Below, piece after piece: positions 1 through 5,202 of a stretch of DNA of 6,011 nt. The position numbers and the translations under genes were made by a program. Position 1 is the stretch's first letter. Every line of letters starts with the position of its first letter. The DNA is taken from positions 1-6,011 of the forward strand of contig JAIOQF010000066.1 of assembly GCA_021413535.1 (NCBI GenBank), written 5' to 3'. Source of the stretch: Verrucomicrobiota bacterium (GTDB lineage: Bacteria; Verrucomicrobiota; Verrucomicrobiia; Verrucomicrobiales; Verrucomicrobiaceae). The notes below the pieces were generated by a model. It had not been told where the DNA came from, did no database searches, and worked only from the letters and a program-made list of their open reading frames with translations.

Positions 1-1373
1 ATCGCGTAGATCGCCGCCTTGCCGCCGTCGACCTTCAACTTGCCGTTGGCAATGATATCGCTGTCGGTATGCGAATAGCCGATGCTTGCGCCTACCACAA
101 AATGATCGCTCAACCGGCAGTCCACACCCAGGGTGGTGCCGATGGATGTGCCACGGAAGCCGGTGGCGTTGTTGGTGTCTCCAAGGGTGGAGAAATCGCC
201 GGTGCCGGTGATAAAGAAGCCCCAGCGATCTTCATCGGACAACTGCACTTGCGAGGGCTGGATACTCTCGCCCCCTTTGCCGCTCTTGCCGCCCCACGGG
301 TTCTTGCTTCCCCATGGGTTCTTTTCGCTGTGGCTGGGGCTGGGACTTGGGCTCTGAGTGTCCGGCACACTGGAGGTTCGGATGTCGGAAAGGCGCTGCT
401 GCACACTGAACACTTCGGTGTCCAATTGGGCAACACCCAGAGTATAAATTGTGGTAAGTCCTACCACCGAGATCCTGTCAGCTGTCTGAGCCGCCAGGAT
501 GATGGCCTCCTTTAGGGCGGCAACAGCGGCGGCGTTGTCGGTCTTCTTGGTGGTCGCCCCCGGCCCGTTGACCAAAACTTTGCAGATTTCCAGCGCAATG
601 GTGTTGGTGTCCAAGGTCACCGCGCCATTCCGTGCCAGCAGTCGGCCATTCACCGATGCGCCGGTAGTTGCCGTGATGGATGTCAAAGCCAGGATGGTTC
701 CGTTGAAGATGGAACCCGTCCCAAGCGTAGCTGAGTCGACCTGCCAAAAAACGCGGCAGGCATCAGCGCCGTTGATCAAGACCACCGAACTGGCCGATGC
801 CGTGGTGAGTGTGGTCCCGTTTGCGGCCTTGGTTTGGAAAATCCAGACAGAATTCGGATTACCCTGGCCGTCGAGCGTCAGGGCTCCTGTGATTTGAAAG
901 GCGGGGTTGGTGTAAATGCCAGCTACCAGCGTTAGCCCCCCGAGATTGGAGGCTGTGATAGTCCCTGTGCGCCCGGCGGCGTCGTTATACGCGGTGATCA
1001 GGTCGTTTTTGGCTGCGGTCAGCAAGCCGGGGTTGTTTATTGAGCCTGCAGGACCAAAGGCATCTACCGAATAGATCGTCCCGATCACCTGACCTGGCGG
1101 AAATCCAATAATGCCAGCTCCGGTTGCGGGAGACAACCCCACATTCCCGGTAATTTTGGTCGCGCCTGTGTTTTCAATTTTGGGAGTGCCGGCCAGAACC
1201 GCAAAACCATTGGCCGCTCCAAGATTCACTGTTTGCGCCGTGGCATTCTGAAACAGGAACGTCATCGCCAGTGCGGTGGCGATGCCCATCATCATTCGCC
1301 TGGTGCGTTGCTGCTGCACTATTTTCAGCACTGAAGTGATTCCAAAAGCATTTTGATTTTTTGGTCGTTCCAT
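1..1373 (-). CDS. DUF3494 (ice-binding-like) autotransporter protein, C-terminus off the left edge
   Basis: The minus-strand frame from ATG 1373 stays open to the window edge (457 codons). Residues 1-46 look like a long signal peptide: a basic N-region (QQQRTRR), a hydrophobic stretch from the MMM at 27-29, and a likely cleavage after ATA46. Residues about 50-264 read as a DUF3494 domain, the fold of bacterial and fungal ice-binding proteins. Family hallmarks are NLGAANGFAVLAG near the start, TGATKITGNVGLSP, AYNDAAGRTGT, LTLDGQGNPNSVWIFQ, ADACRVFWQV (Cys206), FNGTILALTSIT and GAVTLDTNTI, with Cys264 just after. Residues 265-380 are a linker containing SPSPSPS (341-347) and a doubled NPWG(S/G)K (352-363). 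From Trp384, DRWGFFITGTGDF and DCRLSDHFVVGASIGYSHTDSD match the start of an autotransporter beta-barrel; about 75 of a usual 250 residues are visible. Inferred role: a passenger exported through the outer membrane. Ice binding itself is not proven, since DUF3494 also occurs outside cold habitats. No Shine-Dalgarno precedes ATG 1373; ATG 1295 (Met27) is an alternative start. Confidence 0.9.
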   Translation of the reverse strand, partial: MERPKNQNAFGITSVLKIVQQQRTRRMMMGIATALAMTFLFQNATAQTVNLGAANGFAVLAGTPKIENTGATKITGNVGLSPATGAGIIGFPPGQVIGTIYSVDAFGPAGSINNPGLLTAAKNDLITAYNDAAGRTGTITASNLGGLTLVAGIYTNPAFQITGALTLDGQGNPNSVWIFQTKAANGTTLTTASASSVVLINGADACRVFWQVDSATLGTGSIFNGTILALTSITATTGASVNGRLLARNGAVTLDTNTIALEICKVLVNGPGATTKKTDNAAAVAALKEAIILAAQTADRISVVGLTTIYTLGVAQLDTEVFSVQQRLSDIRTSSVPDTQSPSPSPSHSEKNPWGSKNPWGGKSGKGGESIQPSQVQLSDEDRWGFFITGTGDFSTLGDTNNATGFRGTSIGTTLGVDCRLSDHFVVGASIGYSHTDSDIIANGKLKVDGGKAAIYA

Positions 1374-1394
1374 TTTATATTTATAAAGTTGTTA

Positions 1395-1415
1395 TGACGA
1401 AAGCCACTTTCATCA
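1395..1415. promoter_or_regulatory. Inverted repeat upstream of the DUF3494 gene
   Basis: TGACGAAAG and CTTTCATCA flank a three-base CCA spacer, giving nine pairs with one G-T wobble. The repeat lies 21 bases upstream of the autotransporter start codon. It could be an operator or a hairpin in the 5' leader; the sequence does not separate these. Confidence 0.45.
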
Positions 1416-1433
1416 CTTGCCGCGTTCTCGTCC

Positions 1434-1451
1434 ATGGGGCGTTCACCCCAT
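1434..1451. promoter_or_regulatory. Inverted repeat ATGGGG-N6-CCCCAT
   Basis: Perfect six-base arms separated by six bases lie near the middle of the divergent spacer. A 10-base palindrome (1454-1463) follows directly. Such a paired arrangement fits a binding site for a dimeric regulator acting on either gene, but no known operator consensus is recognised. Confidence 0.35.
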
Positions 1452-1522
1452 TGCATTCGAATGAAAGGGTCAACCGGCGATCTGAAGTGACAGTCGGCGG
1501 TCAGCGGAGTGGCGCGGTCTTG

Positions 1523-1544
1523 TCACCCGCCCATTTTGGGGTGA
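1523..1544 (+). promoter_or_regulatory. Possible leader hairpin before the DUF6941-like gene
   Basis: TCACCC (1523-1528) is complementary to GGGTGA (1539-1544). An alternative pairing uses TCAC with GTGA and CCC (1530-1532) with GGG (1538-1540). The structure ends 15 bases before the start codon, where a ribosome-binding site would be expected, so it could affect translation. It may also be chance in GC-rich DNA. Confidence 0.25.
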
Positions 1545-1559
1545 GGGTGCCATCCCCAC

Positions 1560-1955
1560 ATGAATGTTGAAATATTCACCCTCTGCGACGCCGCCACCGT
1601 TTCTGGTGGGAAGCTGAACATCCTCGGTTCGTTCGACACCATCGCTGCAGTTTCGTTTCCGTGCCAGCATCCCCTGTGTGCCATCGCCATCCGCATTCGT
1701 TTTGATCTTGGCGAGGAAGGGGATCATTCGTTTCAGGTGCATTTCTGCGATCCGGACATGCGTCCTGTGACGAAGCCAATGATTCAGCAGGCCACGGTTC
1801 AGATTCCCAATGAGCGGTCTCAGACCGTGACGCATATCTGGAATCTCCTGGGATTCGAACTCAAAAGTGCCGGCGAATATTACTTCGAACTAAAGGTGGA
1901 CGGTGAGACGCCCTGCCGGCTCCCGCTCTATGTGCTTCAGGCGGGGCAGCAGTGA
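1560..1955 (+). CDS. DUF6941-like small conserved protein
   Basis: A 131-residue soluble protein with no signal peptide or membrane segment. The opening MNVEIFTLCDAATVSGGKLN, then ILGSFDTI, a HP.CAIAIRIRF segment and a C-terminal VDGETPCRLPLYVLQ, matches my recollection of the DUF6941 family. In that family an N-terminal beta-rich stretch carrying 'xLCDxAxxxxGKLNxxGxFD' is followed by a beta-sandwich-like body. The function is unknown. The length is normal for the family, so the gene looks intact. ATG 1560 is chosen because the conserved motif starts directly after it; no clear Shine-Dalgarno is present, although a GGTGAGGGTG run lies shortly upstream. It is transcribed alone, diverging from the autotransporter gene and converging on the CNNM-CBS frame, with its own terminator. 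Confidence 0.8.
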   Translation: MNVEIFTLCDAATVSGGKLNILGSFDTIAAVSFPCQHPLCAIAIRIRFDLGEEGDHSFQVHFCDPDMRPVTKPMIQQATVQIPNERSQTVTHIWNLLGFELKSAGEYYFELKVDGETPCRLPLYVLQAGQQ

Positions 1956-1970
1956 AGGGGGGGCGCTGGC

Positions 1971-1998
1971 GTGCGTTTGTTGGACGCACCGTTTTTTT
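1971..1998 (+). terminator. Intrinsic terminator of the DUF6941-like gene
   Basis: GTGCGT (1971-1976) and ACGCAC (1984-1989) form a perfect six-base stem around a seven-base loop. After CG comes a run of seven T (1992-1998). The hairpin starts 15 bases after the TGA stop at 1953-1955. On the minus strand the same hairpin is not followed by a T run, so it should act only on the plus-strand gene. Confidence 0.75.
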
Positions 1999-2007
1999 AA
2001 AACTGCG

Positions 2008-2904
2008 TCAGACCGGTTTCCGGGTGGAGCTTTTTACAGTCTCCGAAATATTCATTAGCCGGATGAGCAATGGCTCGAGAACGACCAGCGAGGAGACATG
2101 CGGTGATCCGTTCGCAACTGTGGCGAGTGGTGCAGCAGATTTCCGCAGGATTTGCAGGCAGCGCAGCGCGGGATCGGCAGGTGCGACGTGCGGTGCGGGC
2201 TGCGTGAACTGGCGGACAAAACGGTCGCGCGGCGGATCGGGCGGAAGTCCGGCCGCGTCAAGAAAGCCGATGACCGCGCCCTTTTCATCGAGGACGGGAT
2301 GATGGCGCACTGAGCTCTGCGCCGCGATCTGCAGGACCGCAGTGAGCGGCATTTCCGCGGGCATCGCGCTCACTGCGTCCAGCGGCAGCGCGACATCCTT
2401 AGCATGGAGCGTGGAAAACTTGGCGTAGTTTGAGAGCAGAGCGGCGGCGTTTTCTGGCAGGAGCTTCAATGAAATGATGTTGTCCGAGAGTTGGAGCACT
2501 CCGGCCGTGGATTCCGCATCGAGGGCATCGGTCAAGATGGTGGAAGTTTTTCGCGCGAAGATGCGCCATGGCAGCGTGGTGGCCCGGAGCAGGGTGAGAA
2601 CGAAGGTGAGCCGTCTCAGCGTGCGAAAAGGGAAAAGGCGGAACCAAGCCTTGGGGGCGAGTTCGAGTCCGATAATGTAGACTGGCACTGCGATGACTGC
2701 TGCCAGCAGGAACCCCCATGGTCCCATCGCCTTATGGCAAAGGAGTGCCAGGATGCCAAAGGCGGTGATGGAGCAAAAATGATGTGCCGTCATCGCGGCA
2801 CGGAGCAGTTCTTGCCTCTGTTTCAGCAGTTGTGCGAGACGCTCTGCAAGTTTGTCTCCATCATCCGCTGCATGGCGCACCCGCACGCGGCTGACGCCGA
2901 TCAA
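2008..2904 (-). CDS. N-truncated CNNM (DUF21)-CBS membrane protein, possibly broken
   Basis: This 298-codon frame reads as a HlyC/CorC (CNNM) family module, a group of Mg2+/Na+ transport or homeostasis membrane proteins. Two hydrophobic segments (about 41-58 and 63-85) end in LELAPK, equivalent to the family's (G)E(I/L)LPK motif whose Glu helps bind the ion. A CBS pair covers about 165-290, including HHPVLDEKGAVIGFLD. There is no CorC_HlyC C-terminal domain. The first transmembrane helix and the SGxE motif are missing: homology begins at ALIGVSRVRVRH, whose first Ala codon (2905-2907) already lies upstream of the only start there. That start is a TTG (2902-2904) overlapping the preceding stop in ATTGA, with no Shine-Dalgarno. 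Met38 (ATG 2793) is an alternative. It could be expressed by translational coupling or be a remnant. Domain identity is fairly sure; whether it is an active gene is doubtful. Confidence 0.65.
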   Translation of the reverse strand: MIGVSRVRVRHAADDGDKLAERLAQLLKQRQELLRAAMTAHHFCSITAFGILALLCHKAMGPWGFLLAAVIAVPVYIIGLELAPKAWFRLFPFRTLRRLTFVLTLLRATTLPWRIFARKTSTILTDALDAESTAGVLQLSDNIISLKLLPENAAALLSNYAKFSTLHAKDVALPLDAVSAMPAEMPLTAVLQIAAQSSVRHHPVLDEKGAVIGFLDAAGLPPDPPRDRFVRQFTQPAPHVAPADPALRCLQILRKSAAPLATVANGSPHVSSLVVLEPLLIRLMNISETVKSSTRKPV

Positions 2905-2918
2905 TGCACGCCGCCGAT
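2895..2918 (-). other. Out-of-frame junction between the two CNNM modules
   Basis: On the minus strand the upstream frame follows the CorC_HlyC pattern up to GGIDTIGG and then stops (VH, TGA 2901-2903). The downstream frame picks up CNNM homology at ALIGVSRVRV within the same few bases. A seven-base direct repeat, CGCCGAT on the plus strand (2895-2901 and 2912-2918), flanks the join. By family knowledge, about 40 residues of the upstream C-terminus and the first membrane helix of the downstream protein are missing here. Confidence 0.55.
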
Positions 2919-4991
2919 GGTGTCGATGCCGCCGGCTTCCAAGGAGACTTCGAGTTCGTGATTTACTTCATCTACCCGCGCCATGCCGCTGACATGGTAG
3001 CGGCCGTTTCCGATGGACTGCACGGTGGTCTCCGTATTGCGTGTGGGGGCAACTTTTCCAAGGAGACGCTCGACCAGATTGCGCCGAGTTAGCAGCCCCT
3101 CGAATCCGCCGTATTCATCAACAATTACGACGGCAGTGGCATCATCGGGCAGATAACGTCGCAGGGCATCCAGCACGGGCATGGTCTCCGGCACGAAGAC
3201 CGGCTGACGGACGATGAATTTCCAATCGGGCCGTCCCGTGAGTCTCCAGCCATCGGTGTCCACCAGGCCGGTGATGGCATCTGCGCGCTCGTCAAACACT
3301 GGCACATGGCGGAACCGCGCATTTTGCAGCATCTGTGCGGCATCATCGTCATCCGCATCGTGCGGCATGAGCGGCAGGTCCACACGCGGCGTCATGCAGT
3401 CGCGCACGGTTTGCGAATGAAGATTGATGATCTCCTGGATCACGGTGGCATCCTCTGGAGTGATCGCGCCTTGCTCTTCGCGCATTTCGATGAGCGTTTC
3501 GATTTCTTCAACGGCGAGTCCCAGGCGCGGCTTGAGCCGTTTGGGAGCGAGTCGGCGAACCAGATTGTCGCTGGACCGGGTGAGGAATCCAGCAGTGGGC
3601 GAAAAAAATCGCTGAGCCAGCTTCAGCAGAGGCAAGGTGAAGCGCAGCACGAAGTCCGGTGAGCGCAGGGCGAACGTCTTCGGCAGAATCTCTACCGCGA
3701 ACATGCCGAGTCCAAACATGAGCGCGGAACCCAGCCAGGGATTGACGCCGAGCGCGCGCAGAGGTTCCGTCACGAACCAGAGTCCGAGCGCTGTCAGCAG
3801 CAAGTTGGCGATGGCGCCGAAGAGCAGCGACTCATTGAGAAACGCAACCGGATTTCGCGCGATCTCGGCGCGTTGCGGCGAGACTTCATGCTTGGGTGAG
3901 TCGCGCAGGAGCGAGAGCATTTCCAGCTCAGCGACACCGCGGATGCCGCCGATGAAATCAATGCGCTCGCTGGTGCGTGGATCGTCGATGCCGAGAACAG
4001 GTGCCAATAAGCGGGACTGAAGGATTTCCACATCGAGCGCGTCCACGGGTGATGCGTTGGTGGCGGGCTGCCAGTCGAGTTGATACCATTGGCTCCCGAG
4101 CAACATGCAGCACTGGCCGGGTTGTGTGGGTCCTTTTTTGCCGTTCGGGGTCACGTTGAAGATGGACGACACTGTTTGCAGGAACTGTTCCATCGTGCGG
4201 CTATTTAGATCGCGCACTACGCGATTGTAGGGGAGAATTTTTAGTTCGCTCGCCGGGAAAAGCACGTTGAGGAACCAGTTGTAATTTTCCTGGCCAGTGT
4301 GGGTTGGATTTTTCTCGCGGCGTTCTTTGCCGACTCGCGCAGCGCTGGCGCTCCGATGATGGCCGTCAGCAACGTAGGCGAGGGGAATTTCTTTTTCAAA
4401 GATCGCCGTGATTTTCGTGCAGGTGTCGGCGGGCAGACGCCACACCTGGTGCTTGATGCCGTCGGGCGCAGTGAAGTCGTTGATGGGCGCGTCGTTGTTT
4501 TCGTGATGCTTCGTCAAGGCCAGCACTCCCGCGTGATCGCGATAGGTCAGGAAGATTGGCCCCGTGTTGGCACTGAGCGCATCCACGAGACGCGTGCGAT
4601 CATCTTCCTTCACCTTACGCGTCTTTTCGTGTTTCCGGATGATGTCGTTCTCGTAGTCCTCGATGTGGCACACGGCGACAAGCCCCGTCTGAGCGTGACT
4701 GCCCATGACCTGCCGGTAAAGATACATCGTTGGCGCGGCCTCGCGCACCAGCACGCCATCGCGCTGGAGTCTCTGAAAGTTTTCAGCCGCCTTGGCATAG
4801 ACGCTGGCATCGTAGGGGTTTACTTCATCCGGCAGATCGATCTCCGCGCGATCCACATGGAGCAGGCTCAAGGGATTGTTTGCCGCCAGTAACTTTGACT
4901 CCTCGCGATTGACGACATCGTAGGGCACGGCGGCCACGGCGGCGGCTTTGTCAGGAGTTGGAACAAGACCTTGGAAGGAGCGGAGACGCAT
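2901..4991 (-). CDS. DUF1015 domain fused to CNNM-CBS-CorC type membrane module
   Basis: A 696-residue frame. Residues 1-357 are DUF1015, a conserved soluble family of unknown function: VPYDVV (22-27), NPLSLLHV (39-46), RKHEKTRKVKEDDR (119-132), YVADGHHRSASA (206-217), ILPYNRVV (252-259) and GIDDPRTSERIDFIGGIRG (334-352). The ADGHHR motif recalls ParB/sulfiredoxin-like kinases, which is only an inference. The usual DUF1015 ending (around PPKSTWFEPKLRSGLF) is absent. From Met358 the protein becomes a CNNM module: hydrophobic segments at about 386-407 and 417-441 ending in EILPK (434-438), then a CBS pair (about 530-645) with CMTPR (532-536) and DEYGG (625-629), and a shortened CorC_HlyC domain (about 660-696) that stops at DTIGGVH. 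The CNNM first helix is missing, but a cytosolic DUF1015 would still leave the remaining helices plausibly oriented. ATG 4991 fits the family N-terminus (LRSFQGLVP); no Shine-Dalgarno is visible. The stop overlaps the next frame's TTG. Confidence 0.85.
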   Translation of the reverse strand: MRLRSFQGLVPTPDKAAAVAAVPYDVVNREESKLLAANNPLSLLHVDRAEIDLPDEVNPYDASVYAKAAENFQRLQRDGVLVREAAPTMYLYRQVMGSHAQTGLVAVCHIEDYENDIIRKHEKTRKVKEDDRTRLVDALSANTGPIFLTYRDHAGVLALTKHHENNDAPINDFTAPDGIKHQVWRLPADTCTKITAIFEKEIPLAYVADGHHRSASAARVGKERREKNPTHTGQENYNWFLNVLFPASELKILPYNRVVRDLNSRTMEQFLQTVSSIFNVTPNGKKGPTQPGQCCMLLGSQWYQLDWQPATNASPVDALDVEILQSRLLAPVLGIDDPRTSERIDFIGGIRGVAELEMLSLLRDSPKHEVSPQRAEIARNPVAFLNESLLFGAIANLLLTALGLWFVTEPLRALGVNPWLGSALMFGLGMFAVEILPKTFALRSPDFVLRFTLPLLKLAQRFFSPTAGFLTRSSDNLVRRLAPKRLKPRLGLAVEEIETLIEMREEQGAITPEDATVIQEIINLHSQTVRDCMTPRVDLPLMPHDADDDDAAQMLQNARFRHVPVFDERADAITGLVDTDGWRLTGRPDWKFIVRQPVFVPETMPVLDALRRYLPDDATAVVIVDEYGGFEGLLTRRNLVERLLGKVAPTRNTETTVQSIGNGRYHVSGMARVDEVNHELEVSLEAGGIDTIGGVH
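3915..3938 (-). other. In-frame fusion point of DUF1015 and CNNM
   Basis: DUF1015 homology runs through GGIRGVAELE (348-357). CNNM homology starts at or just before the same residues, since ELEMLSLLRD resembles the SExxLLSL stretch after the first CNNM helix. The overlap falls in codons for AELE, so the join could have formed by recombination at a short shared sequence. No stop codon, start site or spacer separates the parts. Confidence 0.6.
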
Positions 4992-5009
4992 GGATGGGTG
5001 AAAATGTAA

Positions 5010-5079
5010 CTTGAATAATTAGTGAATCTTATGCCGCGTCATGCCATTCAAGCGGAGGGGGGCAGCTTGAATGCGGCAT
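5010..5079 (-). promoter_or_regulatory. Leader hairpin upstream of the DUF1015-CNNM gene, with a possible alternative pairing
   Basis: On the plus strand ATGCCATTCAAGC (5041-5053) pairs with GCTTGAAT plus GGCAT (5065-5072 and 5075-5079), with a two-base bulge, giving a 13-pair stem around a G-rich 11-base loop. A second ATGCC(GC) copy at 5031-5037 could replace the outer arm. A third copy of the inner arm, ACTTGAAT at 5009-5016, could compete for ATTCAAG (5046-5052). In the minus-strand transcript these would be mutually exclusive folds 18 to 88 bases before the start codon. No T run follows, so any control would more likely be at translation or by a DNA-binding protein. Confidence 0.45.
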
Positions 5080-5151
5080 ACTCGATGTGCAAGATACGAC
5101 GTCGTGCCTGTTACACGAACTTGTTTGATGCGTGCAGCAGGGGCGGGCGCG

Positions 5152-5189
5152 AGAACTCCTGGTTTGCGAGCAGCCCGCGCGGGAGTTCT
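5152..5189 (-). terminator. Hairpin after the ThuA-like gene, terminator-like without T run
   Basis: AGAACTCC (5152-5159) and GGAGTTCT (5182-5189) form a perfect eight-base stem 13 bases past the ThuA stop, enclosing a 22-base GC-rich loop that overlaps the palindrome CCCGCGCGGG (5174-5183). On the minus strand the stem is followed by GC-rich sequence rather than T residues, so it is not a standard intrinsic terminator. It may protect the 3' end of the message or act with another factor. Confidence 0.35.
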
Positions 5190-5202
5190 TGGTGGTTCTC
5201 TT

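Larger units (their letters stand above)
1374..1559. promoter_or_regulatory. Divergent intergenic region with several dyad symmetries
   Basis: This 186-base spacer separates the divergent DUF3494-autotransporter and DUF6941-like genes, so it should hold both promoters. The part next to the autotransporter start is strongly AT-rich (1374-1392), unlike the GC-rich surroundings. No convincing -35/-10 pair was found in either direction, nor a Shine-Dalgarno for either gene. Four dyads are visible: 1395-1415, 1434-1451, the palindrome CATTCGAATG at 1454-1463, and 1523-1544. They are candidate operators or leader hairpins. Confidence 0.5.

Noticed and set aside
499..897. Plus-strand open frame of 132 codons
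   Set aside because: It lies opposite the DUF3494 coding frame, whose translation matches the family throughout; the plus-strand product resembles no family.
1952..2302. Plus-strand open frame of 116 codons after the DUF6941-like gene
   Set aside because: It begins inside the previous stop region, crosses the terminator at 1971-1998, and runs opposite the CBS domain coding sequence; it has an Arg/Gly-rich shadow composition.
2895..2960. A simple one-base frameshift joining the two CNNM frames
   Set aside because: The second frame read upstream of 2907 gives an Arg/His-rich sequence unlike the missing CorC_HlyC end or the first CNNM helix, so sequence is missing and a single indel does not explain the break.
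2491..2961. Plus-strand open frame of 156 codons
   Set aside because: It runs opposite the CNNM segments and the junction, with no recognisable domain and a composition typical of an antisense shadow.
4299..4892. Plus-strand open frame of 197 codons
   Set aside because: It is long, but it is antisense to well-conserved DUF1015 motifs (RKHEK, ADGHHR); its length follows from codon bias on the real strand.
5010..5079. A known Mg2+ riboswitch (M-box) in the DUF1015-CNNM leader
   Set aside because: The region is much too short and simple for the multi-helix M-box, and no known conserved core was recognised.
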